A stretch of DNA of 49,012 nucleotides from Bacillota bacterium (GCA_012842395.1 DUSX01000038.1:1-49012), one strand, 5' to 3'. Numbered from the stretch's first letter, positions 8,287 to 17,677 are shown. Made by a program: numbers and translations. The notes: a model not told the origin generated them from the sequence alone.

Positions 8287-10567
8287 AACCTGAGCCCGAC
8301 CCCGAGACATGGCTGCGGCCCACGGCCTTCTCCAGCACCCGCGCGACATCCAGGATCAGAGCGACTCGCCCGTCACCGAGAATGGCGCCACCCAGGACGC
8401 CCTTGGCACGCCTGGCGAGCCTGCCGAGGCTCTTGATGACTATTTCCTGCTCCCCGAGGAGCGAATCAACAATGATCCCCACCCGCATGTCCTCGTACCG
8501 CGCTACTACCACGAAGGCCCGCCCGCGAGCCCGCTCACCAGACTGCTCATCCGAACGGCTCGTGGCTAGCTCACCAGCCGGCTCGCACCCCCCGACGCTC
8601 GCTGCGGAGCCCCCGCCGCCCTCCCCAGACGAAGCCGGTGCACTGGCATCGTCTCTCCGCGCGAAATCCCGCAAGTCAAACACCGGCAGGACCTTGCCCC
8701 TCAGCACTATCGCGTGCCCCTGCCCGACTGGTTTGACCTCGGTAAGCGAGACGCGAGTAACCTCTACCACGGAAGACAGGGGGATCGCGAATTCCTGGCC
8801 ACACGATTCGACGAGGAGAGCTCTGAAAACCGCGAGCGTGAGCGGCACCGACAAGACGAAAGCCGTTCCCTTCCCGGCAGCGGTGTTCACACGCAAGGTG
8901 CCACCCAGCTTCTCGATGTTGGCGCGCACGATGTCCAAGCCGACCCCGCGTCCCGACACGTCATTCACCTGGGTCGCGGTGGAAAAGCCCGGTTGGAAGA
9001 TGAGCTCAATGGCCTCCTCGTCCGAAAGGGCCGCGGCCACCTCGGCGGAGATCATCCCCTTTCGCACCGCGGACTCGCGGACCCGCTCGAAGTCGATTCC
9101 TCCGCCGTCGTCCTCCACGGTGATGACCACGCGGTCCTCCACGTGTCGGGCAGCCAGCCGCACCCGCCCCTTTTCGGGCTTGCCGCGGCGGACGCGCTCT
9201 TCTGGCGGCTCTATGCCGTGCCCGACGGCGTTCCGGAGGAGATGTATGATGGGATCCGCGACCTCTTCTATCAAGGCCCGGTCGAGCTCAGTATCCTCGC
9301 CTTCCACGACGAACTCCACCAGCTTGCCAGAGCTTGCGGCGGTGTCCCTGACCATCCTGGGGAAGCGTTTGAACAAGCTCGAAAGCGGCGTCATCCTGGC
9401 CTTCATGACCTCTTCTTGGAGCTCGGTCGTGAGCCGGCCCATGTGGGCGGTGATCTGCTCGAGGTCCCCGATGGACTCCGAGTGGCCGTCGAGTGACGCG
9501 AGACGCCTTTGGACCTCGGCGAGCCTGGCCTCGTCTATGGCAAGCTCTGAGACTATGCGCACCATCTTGTCAAAGGCCTCGATGCCGACCCGGATGGTGT
9601 CCCCCTGGGATCTTCCCAAGAGCTTCGGCACATCGGACGCTGCCGTCCCGGTCTCATCGGCATTCTCGCCAGCCCCGCGAGCGCCGTTCCCGCCGGCACC
9701 AGCGGCAGCCTCGGCCTCGGCCTTAGCCTCGGCCTCAGGGCGGACCTGAGCGCAAGCGTGACGATCAGCCCCGGCACCGGTGTTCACATCAGCGTCCCCC
9801 TCGGCGTCAACCCCCGCCCCGCTGCCTGCGGCAGCAGCACCGGCGGAAGATTCCGGGCCCGCCCCCGCCGTAGCACCGTGCGCGCCAGGATGCACGCAGC
9901 GCACCTCCACGCGCTCGACGTCGGGCACCTCGCCGACCTTGCGCTCCACCTCTGCCTCGCTCACGGGTGACCCGAGCAGCAGCACGGCCGAGAGGTCCAG
10001 GCCCGCTTTCTCAGCCTTGATGTCATCCAGCGACGGCTGCGTCCCGGCGACCGTTCCGAGCTCTTGGAGGGCTTGTATGACCTGGAGAGCACGCACGGGC
10101 GGCATCGCCGTGTCATCCGCGAACCTCACATGTACCTCATACGTGCCGACCCCCAGTGAAGCGGCGCTCGCGAGCCGGGCAACGAGCGATTCGACGTCGA
10201 TTTCGCCGGCGCCGCGGACGCGCGGACCGCCGCCGGAGGCGTCGAGCTCCGCGGCAAGCGCCCGTAAGCCATCGACCGCTTCCAAGAGCACGTTCACCAG
10301 CTCTTGGCGAGGCGCGACCCTGCCGTCCCGCATGGCCGCAAACACATCCTCCATGGCGTGCGCGAGCGTGGACATCCTGGCGTGGCCTACGGTTGCCGAC
10401 GAGCCCTTCACGGTATGCGCTATGCGGAACATGTCCTGAAGGAGGGGCTTGTCGTGGCCCTCGCTTTCGAGCCTGACGATCTCCTCTTCGAGCGCTTCGA
10501 GCTCGTCGAGGGTTTCATCGAGAAAAAGCCTGATGTCCTCCGGAGTCAACGAATATCCTTCCGCCAC
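8240..10567 (-). CDS. cheA: Chemotaxis sensor histidine kinase CheA
   Basis: About 775 residues from a GTG preceded by TAGGGG. Domains in order: HPt with phosphorylated His51 (HTVKGS); a ferredoxin-like P2 region around 150-240; a long Ala/Gly-rich linker; the P3 dimerisation helices; the ATPase (N box HLLRNAVGHGIE, G1 box VEDDGGGID, G2 box GRGVGLDIV); and the CheW-like P5 domain, which has its own ~50-residue low-complexity insert. In the N box the usual DHG reads GHG. The short C-terminal tail overlaps cheC. It phosphorylates CheY and CheB under control of receptors. Confidence 0.96.
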   Translation of the reverse strand: MAEGYSLTPEDIRLFLDETLDELEALEEEIVRLESEGHDKPLLQDMFRIAHTVKGSSATVGHARMSTLAHAMEDVFAAMRDGRVAPRQELVNVLLEAVDGLRALAAELDASGGGPRVRGAGEIDVESLVARLASAASLGVGTYEVHVRFADDTAMPPVRALQVIQALQELGTVAGTQPSLDDIKAEKAGLDLSAVLLLGSPVSEAEVERKVGEVPDVERVEVRCVHPGAHGATAGAGPESSAGAAAAGSGAGVDAEGDADVNTGAGADRHACAQVRPEAEAKAEAEAAAGAGGNGARGAGENADETGTAASDVPKLLGRSQGDTIRVGIEAFDKMVRIVSELAIDEARLAEVQRRLASLDGHSESIGDLEQITAHMGRLTTELQEEVMKARMTPLSSLFKRFPRMVRDTAASSGKLVEFVVEGEDTELDRALIEEVADPIIHLLRNAVGHGIEPPEERVRRGKPEKGRVRLAARHVEDRVVITVEDDGGGIDFERVRESAVRKGMISAEVAAALSDEEAIELIFQPGFSTATQVNDVSGRGVGLDIVRANIEKLGGTLRVNTAAGKGTAFVLSVPLTLAVFRALLVESCGQEFAIPLSSVVEVTRVSLTEVKPVGQGHAIVLRGKVLPVFDLRDFARRDDASAPASSGEGGGGSAASVGGCEPAGELATSRSDEQSGERARGRAFVVVARYEDMRVGIIVDSLLGEQEIVIKSLGRLARRAKGVLGGAILGDGRVALILDVARVLEKAVGRSHVSGSGSGYEGGNEDRFEYQLQC

Positions 10568-10580
10568 TTGGCACCGACCC

Positions 10581-11525
10581 CTACCGCAAATAGTCCACAA
10601 GGGAAGTCTGCATTATCCCGGCAGCCGCCCCGAGGGCCGCCTTGTACACCGTCTCCTGCAACTGCAGGTCAGAGATGGCCTTGAACACGTCCGCATCTTC
10701 GGTCTTCGACAGAAGCGCCTCCAGCTCCACCTCGTCCTCGGACAGCTTGGCTGATGCCCGGTCTAGCCGTCGCACCTTCGCGCCGACGCCCGTGACGAGG
10801 TTCATGATCCGGTCTTGAGCCGCCTGGGTGGCACTGACGTCGGACGCGATATCGTCGTAGTACGTGGATGATGCATCGCCTGCGAGGAGGTGATCCCGGA
10901 GGTCCACGAGGATCTGGAAGAGGTTCCTATTGCCCGCCTCGCTGATGCCCTGCATGAACACCTCGCCGCCGTTCGCGTTGACCTGCATGGTCGTGCCGGG
11001 CTCGACTTCGACCTGCTTGCTGCCGTCGAGACCCTCATAGGTAACGGTCGTAACGGTAACGCCCGATGCGTCAGTGTTCTCTGTCAGCACAAAGGGCTTC
11101 GTGAGGGTCTTCAGGCCGGCGAAGATGTACCTGCCGTCGTATTCCGTGTTGGCGAGGTCCACGAGCTCGGCGATGAGGCCGTTCACGTCCTGCGCGAGCG
11201 CCTGCCGCTCGTCACCGGAGAGAGTGCTGTTCCCGGCGCGGAGCGCGGCGTCGGCGGCATTCTGGAACACCTCCTGTGCCTTCATGAGAGCCCGTTCGGT
11301 CGCGCCGAGCCAGTCCTTGGCATCGTCTATGTTGGTCTTGTGTTGCGCGACCCCTGCCCGAAGCGCCCGGATGGCCATGCCCCGCGAGGCGGCGATCGGG
11401 TCGTCTGATGGTTTCCGCACCCGCTTCCCGGTGGATATGTCCTCCGAAAGTCTCTGCATCCGAGCAAGTTGCTGGCTGATGTCCCTGGAAAGGTTGTTCA
11501 GAAGGTAACTCGTGCTCACACGCAA
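10581..11525 (-). CDS. flgL: Flagellar hook-associated protein 3 (hook-filament junction)
   Basis: About 314 residues with the FlgL pattern: an N-terminal coiled coil beginning RVSTSYLLNNLSRDI, the STGKRVRKPSDDP segment, a central beta region, and a C-terminal helix ending in LQTSL-like residues (MQTSLVDYLR). It is exported and joins the hook to the filament. The TTG start gives the canonical Met-Arg-Val N-terminus behind GGGAGGGG; a GTG three codons upstream is possible. It lies between flgK and cheA with a 13-base gap to the latter. Confidence 0.94.
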   Translation of the reverse strand: MRVSTSYLLNNLSRDISQQLARMQRLSEDISTGKRVRKPSDDPIAASRGMAIRALRAGVAQHKTNIDDAKDWLGATERALMKAQEVFQNAADAALRAGNSTLSGDERQALAQDVNGLIAELVDLANTEYDGRYIFAGLKTLTKPFVLTENTDASGVTVTTVTYEGLDGSKQVEVEPGTTMQVNANGGEVFMQGISEAGNRNLFQILVDLRDHLLAGDASSTYYDDIASDVSATQAAQDRIMNLVTGVGAKVRRLDRASAKLSEDEVELEALLSKTEDADVFKAISDLQLQETVYKAALGAAAGIMQTSLVDYLR

Positions 11526-11570
11526 CCCCGTCACCCCCTCCCGCTACTGGATCGCGGGTGTTACCTAGGC

Positions 11571-13034
11571 CTACCGGCCTACGATGCCCGTGCCGTTGAT
11601 GAGGGTATCGAGCATCTCATCAATGGCTGTCGTCAGCCTGGCCGCTGCCTCGTACGCCCGCTGATAGCGCATGAGATTCACCATCTCCTCATCGATGGAG
11701 ACCCCTGAGATGCTATCCTTGTTGTTCGTGTATTGCTGCAGCGTCGCGTCGTGTACCTGCGCCATGTGCGCGGCCTGCCGCGCGCACGTCCCCACGTCGG
11801 CGACGATCTGCTGATAGAATCCCCCGAAGCTCACCTTGTCCCCGCCCATCGTGAGCGCGTCCTCGAGACCTGCAATGGCAAGCGCGACCGAGCCGTCCCC
11901 GACAAGCCCCGGCTGTGCGGCCGCGGCCACCTTCGCCACGTCTCCACCGGCGTCTGGGTCGAGGTCCGGGTTCACTGAGAGAGTGCGGCGCCCGGCGTCA
12001 TATACAAAGAAGTCGATGCCGTGCGTCGGGGTCAGGGCATCGTCTATGCCATAGCCGTCCTTATGGAGCTGGTTGACCTCGTCAGCGAGCGTGGTCACGA
12101 GCTGCTCCACGTCCTTGTAGTACCCAGTGACATCGGCGTTCCTCGCCTGCAGCAGCCCGCCCACTTCGCCTCCGGTGGCTTCCACCGGACTCCCATCGTT
12201 CGCCCAGACTATCTGAGATCCCAGCTCGGTTGCCCCAGGGTCGAGCGCCTCTCCGGGCAGAGTCCCGGACTCGAACCGGAGCTCGCTTGCGGCGTCGCCG
12301 CGCACGAGCTCTGCAGAGCCGACTTGAACGACTACGGACCCGTCCTGGGTCTCGAAGGCGCTGATATTGATGAGCCGTGATAGCCTCTCGATGGCGACAT
12401 CTCGCGCGTCCTTGAGGTCGGCAGGATCGTTCCCGATCGCCGTGATCCTCACGATCTCCTTGTTCTGCGCAGCGATCTCCCTGGCAAGCGAGTTGATCTC
12501 GTCGACGCGCGTGGCTATCCCCTCGTCCAGGTCGCGCGCAAGCTCGCGCAGGCCACTGAGCTCGTTGTTGAAGTAGGACGCAAGGGTCTTGGCCTGCTCC
12601 ACCAGGGCCGTGCGGACGGCGATGCTCTCCGGACGCTTCGATAGCTCGTCCCACGCCGCGAAGAACTCGGTCAAAGCGTCGGCCAGCCCGGTATCGGAAG
12701 GCTCTCCGAAAACCGCTTCCACCTGCGAGAGCGCATCGCTCTTGCCTTCCCAGAACCCGAGGGATACCCCAGCCTGGCGGATTCGGCTTTCGACGAACCC
12801 ATCGAAGACGCGCTTTATCCTGACCATCTCGACTCCCGTGCCCACCGTGCCAGGCCGCTTGAAGCCGGCCCCGGTTTCCACCACGTACCCCGGCGTGGCC
12901 GCGAGCACGGGCTCACGCCGCACGTAACCTTGCGTGCCGGCGTTTGCGATGTTGTGGCCGACCACTTCGAGCGCTCTTTGTTGAGCAACCAAGGCGCGCC
13001 TTGCGGTCTCAAGGCCGAGAAAAGTGGAACGCAT
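11571..13034 (-). CDS. flgK: Flagellar hook-associated protein 1
   Basis: A 487-residue protein. The N-terminus (LETARRALVAQQ, then VVGHNIANAGTQGYVRR) is the flagellar rod/hook family signature, and the C-terminus has MVNLMRYQRAYEAAARLTTAIDEMLDTLIN, characteristic of FlgK. It is shorter than the enterobacterial protein, with a reduced central domain. It is secreted through the flagellar export apparatus and starts the hook-filament junction. Its first 26 bases overlap flgN, which encodes its likely chaperone. Confidence 0.95.
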   Translation of the reverse strand: MRSTFLGLETARRALVAQQRALEVVGHNIANAGTQGYVRREPVLAATPGYVVETGAGFKRPGTVGTGVEMVRIKRVFDGFVESRIRQAGVSLGFWEGKSDALSQVEAVFGEPSDTGLADALTEFFAAWDELSKRPESIAVRTALVEQAKTLASYFNNELSGLRELARDLDEGIATRVDEINSLAREIAAQNKEIVRITAIGNDPADLKDARDVAIERLSRLINISAFETQDGSVVVQVGSAELVRGDAASELRFESGTLPGEALDPGATELGSQIVWANDGSPVEATGGEVGGLLQARNADVTGYYKDVEQLVTTLADEVNQLHKDGYGIDDALTPTHGIDFFVYDAGRRTLSVNPDLDPDAGGDVAKVAAAAQPGLVGDGSVALAIAGLEDALTMGGDKVSFGGFYQQIVADVGTCARQAAHMAQVHDATLQQYTNNKDSISGVSIDEEMVNLMRYQRAYEAAARLTTAIDEMLDTLINGTGIVGR

Positions 13035-13542
13035 GCGGCCTTCCCGCCTTTCTTCTCAGAGCGGTGGTGTTCACTGAATACGTGTTCCGGCCATCACGGC
13101 ACGCGTACACCCGAGTCGCGAAATCGACGTAGTCGAGGATGTTGTTTATGAGCACGATGTTTCCACCGTTGATGACGGCGTGTTCCTCGAGGATGGGCGC
13201 AAGCTGCTGGAGGATGCTCCTGTACCTCTCGAGACAGCCATCCCCTGCCGAAGCCATGACCTCCTCACACGATACGCGGTCGCTGCCGCGAGACGCGGCG
13301 CCGCCGGGACGGCCGAGGCTGCGCGTGACCTCGCCGAGGAGCGCGAGCCTCGCGTTCATGACCGCCCGGACCTTCCCGATGAGGGCCTCAACCTCGCGCA
13401 ACGTGGCTGTCAAAGCATCTACATCGAAAGAGACGAGAAGGCCCTGTTCCCGGCGGGAGAGGTCCAGGAGATCCCTGTGAAGGGCGGCCTCTTCCTCGAG
13501 AAGATCGAGGATCTCGTTGCACCGTTGAGAGATGTCGTGCAT
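13009..13542 (-). CDS. flgN: FlgN-like flagellar export chaperone
   Basis: A 177-residue, mostly helical protein. Position between flgM and flgK, length, and the pattern of Leu/Glu-rich heptads (CNEILDLLEEEAALHRDLLDLSRREQ) fit FlgN, the chaperone for FlgK and FlgL. A Gly/Ser-rich loop interrupts the helices in the middle. Sequence conservation in this family is low, so the call rests on context as much as on sequence. The 3' end overlaps flgK by 26 bases. Confidence 0.8.
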   Translation of the reverse strand: MHDISQRCNEILDLLEEEAALHRDLLDLSRREQGLLVSFDVDALTATLREVEALIGKVRAVMNARLALLGEVTRSLGRPGGAASRGSDRVSCEEVMASAGDGCLERYRSILQQLAPILEEHAVINGGNIVLINNILDYVDFATRVYACRDGRNTYSVNTTALRRKAGRPHAFHFSRP

Positions 13543-13636
13543 CTCGATTCACTCACCCCGCGTCGCCGCACGACGCTGGCCCAGGCACACGGCACGCACA
13601 TGAGGTGGGGAAGCCGGCTGGCAGCCGGCAGCCCTC

Positions 13637-13945
13637 CTAGGACGGCCTCAGGAGCTTCCGGGCGACCATGTCGCCGCTCACCTTGTATGTGCCGGTCTCC
13701 AGATCCTTGCGAATGGTCTCAACCTTCGCCTTTCGCGCGGCAGCGATCTCATCGAGCCTTTGATGTGCGCGTTGCAACTCGCGTGCGCGGTCGGAGACCA
13801 CGACCTCGTCCGCCTCCGCCTCCGCCTCCGCCTCCGCGCTTTCCCGTTTCTTTTGCGCCTCTTTGGCTTCCTTGGACTTCGTCGCCTCGGCTTGCTCCGC
13901 GTACCTGCTGAGGATCCTGCGGAGTCCCTCGTTTTCGACCTTCAC
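13637..13945 (-). CDS. flgM: Anti-sigma-28 factor FlgM
   Basis: About 102 residues from a GTG behind GAGAGGTG. The C-terminal half (VVVSDRARELQRAHQRL, then ETGTYKVSGDMVARKLL) is the sigma-28-binding region of FlgM. The middle has a run of Ala-Glu repeats. FlgM holds sigma-28 inactive until the hook is finished and FlgM itself is exported. The gene has its own sigma-28 promoter, so it autoregulates, as in Bacillus subtilis. Confidence 0.93.
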   Translation of the reverse strand: MKVENEGLRRILSRYAEQAEATKSKEAKEAQKKRESAEAEAEAEADEVVVSDRARELQRAHQRLDEIAAARKAKVETIRKDLETGTYKVSGDMVARKLLRPS

Positions 13946-13986
13946 TGGACGCACCTCTCTCCGATGCCGACTCGTTCTCGGTGATC

Positions 13987-14014
13987 TTATCGGCAAGTCG
14001 CGACAAGGTGTTTA
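13987..14014 (-). promoter_or_regulatory. Sigma-28 promoter of the flgM operon
   Basis: Minus-strand TAAA, 16 bases, GCCGATAA, a full consensus -10 element. The -35 TAAA overlaps the stop codon of flgJ, so the late operon begins exactly where the rod/ring operon ends. Genes flgM through csrA are probably transcribed from here. Confidence 0.85.
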
Positions 14015-14437
14015 GCCCTCCTTGGCATCATGCACGCCGCGGGGCCCGTCCAAACGGTGGCCTCCTAGCTGCGATGGCGTCGCGGACTGCCGTGACAGCT
14101 GTCTGTAAAGAATCTCGGCGAGACCGATGCCGCCCCGCGCAGCCATGGCTTTCGCGATCTCCTGGTCGAACATGCTCTGGAACACTTCTTCGCCGCGCCC
14201 GCCACCAAAGAGGTCGTCCTTCGGAACCGTCTTGCGCATTTCTTTGAGAAGCTCTTCCAGGAACACGGATTCCAGTTCCTGGCAGGCTTTCATCAGTTCT
14301 CGGTCGGTACCTGCGGAATGCGTACGAGCCCCGGCCTTCGCGCCCGCCACCGGCCCGCGCGACTCGGCAGCGGTGCCAAGCGAGGCTTTGACCGCGCCGT
14401 CCGACCTGGTGACACCGCTCATCATGTCCCCGACCAA
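14012..14437 (-). CDS. flgJ: Rod-binding protein, FlgJ N-terminal type
   Basis: About 141 residues, equal to the rod-cap half of FlgJ without the muramidase domain. The core runs from ACQELESVFLEELLKEMRKT through GGGRGEEVFQSMFDQEIAKA to GGIGLAEILYRQL. The TTG start sits 7 bases after AGGAGGAGGT, which is why it is preferred over ATG codons at 14458 and 14425. It follows flgI as in many flagellar clusters. Its absence of a peptidoglycan hydrolase domain means another enzyme must open the wall for the rod. Confidence 0.85.
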   Translation of the reverse strand: MVGDMMSGVTRSDGAVKASLGTAAESRGPVAGAKAGARTHSAGTDRELMKACQELESVFLEELLKEMRKTVPKDDLFGGGRGEEVFQSMFDQEIAKAMAARGGIGLAEILYRQLSRQSATPSQLGGHRLDGPRGVHDAKEG

Positions 14438-14572
14438 CGGTCTACCTCCTCCTCCCATCGGTCGTCCCGGCCCGGCCGCCCATGCGCCGTGAGAGACGCC
14501 CCGCCTGCCGCCGCCTGCCGCGCGGCCGCCTGCCTCGCGATGTGTCCGCGGCCCTTGGCCCCGCATTCATGG

Positions 14573-15754
14573 TCACAAGACTTCTATCTCCGCGAGAAGG
14601 GCGCCGCACGCCTTGAGCGCCTGCAAAATGGCGATGATGTCGCGGGGCGTCGCGCCAACGGCGTTGAGCGAGGACACGAGAGCGTCTACAGTGTCCATCG
14701 AGGAGACATCGAAAACCGTCCCGGCCGCCGTCGCATCGGGGCCGCCCTTGTCTCGCGAGGTGGAAGGGGATCCCTCGTCTCGGGCGGTGGAGGCGGACCC
14801 ACCGTCAACGCTGGAGGAGATCTGAACGCGCAGGCTGCCATGGGAAACCACGGCCGGGAGCACTCTCACGTTTCCGCCGATCACGACCGTGCCTGTGCGC
14901 TCATTGAACACGACGCGCGCCGGAACGTCCGCGGTGACCGGGATCTCCCCAATGAGCGCGACGAGCCCCACGGGGTCGCCAGCATATCCCGCCGGCACTC
15001 GCACCTCCACGGCCCCCGCGTCGAGGGCCTTTGCAGTGCCATCCCCCAGGCGTGCGCAGATGGCTTTCGCTATGCGGTCGGCCGTAGCGAAGTCCGGTTG
15101 AGACAGAGACAGGGTGATCTTCCCGTTCTCCGCGCCGGAAATAGCCTCCTCAAGCTCCCGTTCGACCGTCGCCCCCTCCGGAATGGTGGCCACCGTGGGA
15201 TGCGTTTTCTGGCGCGCCGTCGAACTGCCAGCCCCGCCGCCCAGCGAGACGACCCCTTGCGCCGCCGCGTACATCTTCTCGTCGGCGCCGAGGAGCGGCG
15301 TAAGGAGAAGGGTCCCTCCCTCAAGGCTCCGCGCGTCGCCGAGAGACGACACCACCACATCGAGCCGGTCGCCCACCCGTGCGAACGGCGGCAGCTTCGC
15401 GGTCACCATCACGGCCGCGACGTTCTTGACGCGCATCTCGTCGGGCGAGACCTTGACGCCGAACTTCATCAGCATGTTCGCAACCGACTGGACGGTGAAC
15501 ATCGCGCCGCTGGAGTCCCCCGTGCCCTTCAACCCGACCACCAGGCCGTAGCCGATGAGATCGTTCTCTCTCACGCCCTCAATCCGCGTGATGTCCTTGA
15601 TCCTTGACTCTGCGCTTGCCACAGACACGAGCGCGACGGACTCGACCGCGGCCACCAACGCCAGCCCCACGAACACGGCGAAAAGTGCGGGCCTGAGCCT
15701 GAAGCCGCGTAGGCCGCGCGCGGTCCGGATGGCATGCTCGCTAGCTCGTTTCAT
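14573..15754 (-). CDS. flgI: Flagellar P-ring protein FlgI
   Basis: About 393 residues. The ATG follows GGAGGTGGG. An N-terminal signal peptide ends near ASAESRIKDI, followed by the diagnostic RIEGVRENDLIGYGLVVGLKGTGDS. The C-terminus shows LVSSLNAVGATPRDIIAILQALKACGAL. A Ser/Asp-rich insertion of about 30 residues lies before it. FlgI forms the bushing around the rod in the peptidoglycan layer of bacteria that have an outer membrane. It lies between flgH and flgJ, the usual order. Confidence 0.95.
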   Translation of the reverse strand: MKRASEHAIRTARGLRGFRLRPALFAVFVGLALVAAVESVALVSVASAESRIKDITRIEGVRENDLIGYGLVVGLKGTGDSSGAMFTVQSVANMLMKFGVKVSPDEMRVKNVAAVMVTAKLPPFARVGDRLDVVVSSLGDARSLEGGTLLLTPLLGADEKMYAAAQGVVSLGGGAGSSTARQKTHPTVATIPEGATVERELEEAISGAENGKITLSLSQPDFATADRIAKAICARLGDGTAKALDAGAVEVRVPAGYAGDPVGLVALIGEIPVTADVPARVVFNERTGTVVIGGNVRVLPAVVSHGSLRVQISSSVDGGSASTARDEGSPSTSRDKGGPDATAAGTVFDVSSMDTVDALVSSLNAVGATPRDIIAILQALKACGALLAEIEVL

Positions 15755-15801
15755 TGCAGGTCCCACCTCCTGCTGGACCAATGGCTCCGTCCTTCCCGTC
15801 C

Positions 15802-16506
15802 CTAGAACAGGAAATCGAGCACCCCGGCGAAAAACCTCCCGAGGAACGACAGCAAGCCCTTCTTCTGCTCGACATTGAGCGAGCCCTCGTACTTGATCTC
15901 CGCATCCGCGATGTACGTCGAGAACACGGTGTTGTCGGCACCGATGTCCTCGGGCCTCACGATCCCAGTGATGACGATGTTCTGTCGCTCCCGGTTTATT
16001 ACGAGGGCCTGCGTCCCTTCAATCCTGAAATTCCCGTCGGGCAGCACCTCCGTGATCTTCGCCGTCATTCTGGCCACGAGGCTCCCGGAACGGGACGTAG
16101 CGTTCCGCCCGTTGGACTTCACGTTCGTAGAAAAGCCCGTTTCGGGCAGGAACGAAAACATGCCAACTCCCTCGGCAACGGTAAGCCCGGCGCCTTTGCC
16201 GGTCGATGTCTGCGCATCGTTGCTCGCATACGACCTTTCCGAGATGAGGACGGTTATCAGGTCGCCGACCTGCCTTGCCCTATGGTCTGCGAATAGAGAG
16301 CGCGCATGGTCGCCCCACAGCGACAACTGGGGCTGCACGGCCCCTTGGTTGGCTCCGGCTTCGTCGGCCACGGCCGCCGCATGGGCCCCAGCGGGTGCCA
16401 TGCTCGCGAGCCACCACATCGCCCCAAGGACGAGCAGGACTCCAACGCAACGCGGCCTAGGCCGTGCGCCGCGGAGACCTACGGTGAACCCACATCTATC
16501 GGACAC
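15802..16506 (-). CDS. flgH: Flagellar L-ring protein FlgH
   Basis: About 234 residues. After an N-terminal hydrophobic export signal come SLWGDHARSLFADHRARQVGD and LITVLISERSYASNDAQT, the FlgH signature, and a C-terminal GIVRPEDIGADNTVFSTYIADAEIKYEG. FlgH forms the outer-membrane ring of the basal body. No clear lipobox cysteine is visible at the end of the signal, unlike the lipoprotein FlgH of Proteobacteria. The GTG chosen has GGGGTGAT 8 bases upstream; a GTG 18 bases further up lacks such a site. Confidence 0.93.
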   Translation of the reverse strand: MSDRCGFTVGLRGARPRPRCVGVLLVLGAMWWLASMAPAGAHAAAVADEAGANQGAVQPQLSLWGDHARSLFADHRARQVGDLITVLISERSYASNDAQTSTGKGAGLTVAEGVGMFSFLPETGFSTNVKSNGRNATSRSGSLVARMTAKITEVLPDGNFRIEGTQALVINRERQNIVITGIVRPEDIGADNTVFSTYIADAEIKYEGSLNVEQKKGLLSFLGRFFAGVLDFLF

Positions 16507-16558
16507 GACGGCATCACCCCGCACACGTCGTTGTTGATTTGAGTCACGCAGCGCGGTG

Positions 16559-17677
16559 TCACATCGCGCGGACCACCTTCGCGGAGATCACCACGGCACG
16601 AATGATCGCACCGGACGCCGTGTTCCTTACGCGGATGCGAGCCCCCTCACACCCGTCCTCCAGTGCCTCTCCCGGGCTCGCTACGGTGACACCCGCAAGC
16701 GCAGCCTCGATGGTCACGGCGTCGCCCTTTCGCATGAGCGGCGGCCGCTCGACGCTCGATCGCGCGAGCACTTCCCCGGCGGTGATCGTGTGGCTCGCCC
16801 GCATGCCTACGACGGCGGCGGCATCGAAGAACACGTCCTGGGGAACGCGGCCGAGGTCCCGGGTCTCGAGCCGGATGTCCGGCGTCCCGATGATCTCGTG
16901 TCTCTGGATGGTTCTGGCGGCCACGACAACCGCTTTCGCCACGTCCACCCTTGCCCTTACCGGGAGAACTCTGTAAGCCTCCCCGTCCACCGACACGGTG
17001 ACCCTAACGCTCGTGGTGCCGATGAACGTAGTCGTAGGCAGCGGCTCCACCTTGAGCGAGATCTCGCCGTCCGGCACGAGGACGCTCTCGTTGGGGTCGA
17101 GCAACACCGACACCTCTGCCTCGCGGTCGTCCCAGGGCATCGACGCCGTCATGTAGTCCCGCACGGCGGCTGCGATGGCGTCCGCTGTCACCAGCGTGGC
17201 GCGCGTTCTCACGACTATCGTGGTAGGGCCCGAGATGACCATTTGACCCGGGTCGAACCCAGCCTGCCTCAGCCTGATACGGACTATAGCGAGGCTCAGC
17301 GTGCGTTCCTGCCCCGGAAACGGCGCTCGGCCGATCTCGATCGCCTTGAGGCGAGAAACAAGGTCCGCCTCGCCGGGCTCGGGGCAAGACCCAACAAGGG
17401 GAGCACCCGCGCCGGGGACCGAGCCGGGGCTCCTATCTAGGCGGGAGCCGCGAAGACACTCCACGCTCGCGATATCTCCCAGCGTGATCACGGTCCCACG
17501 GACCTCGACCGGGCTCGTTATTTCGATCCTCGCTATCGTCCCCGGGTCTTCGGCGGCGCCCCGGCTTCCTATGGTGAGGAACAGCGCCCCCACGACGGCG
17601 ATGGCCTTTGCGACGACGCCCAGCTTCTTGCAAACGCACCCGTATCGAGCACACGTGTTCATAGCCCGGCCATCCAC
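16559..17677 (-). CDS. flgA: P-ring assembly chaperone FlgA
   Basis: A 372-residue exported protein. The N-terminus has Lys-Lys followed by a hydrophobic stretch (residues ~20-42). The C-terminal third is the SAF/FlgA domain, with VVAARTIQRHEIIGTPDIRLE and a final GARIRVRNTASGAIIRAVV. It assists assembly of FlgI in the periplasm. It is longer than enterobacterial FlgA and has an extra N-terminal beta region. The GTG start follows AAAGGGG; an ATG five codons on is an alternative. It starts 10 bases after flgG. Confidence 0.92.
   Translation of the reverse strand: MDGRAMNTCARYGCVCKKLGVVAKAIAVVGALFLTIGSRGAAEDPGTIARIEITSPVEVRGTVITLGDIASVECLRGSRLDRSPGSVPGAGAPLVGSCPEPGEADLVSRLKAIEIGRAPFPGQERTLSLAIVRIRLRQAGFDPGQMVISGPTTIVVRTRATLVTADAIAAAVRDYMTASMPWDDREAEVSVLLDPNESVLVPDGEISLKVEPLPTTTFIGTTSVRVTVSVDGEAYRVLPVRARVDVAKAVVVAARTIQRHEIIGTPDIRLETRDLGRVPQDVFFDAAAVVGMRASHTITAGEVLARSSVERPPLMRKGDAVTIEAALAGVTVASPGEALEDGCEGARIRVRNTASGAIIRAVVISAKVVRAM

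Noticed and set aside
8382-9749. 455-codon open frame antisense to cheA, and similar long antisense frames elsewhere (for example 42850-44592)
   Set aside because: They are mirror frames of high-GC coding DNA. Their products are low-complexity Ser/Arg/Pro-rich strings with no family features, and the opposite strand encodes clear CheA and binding protein.
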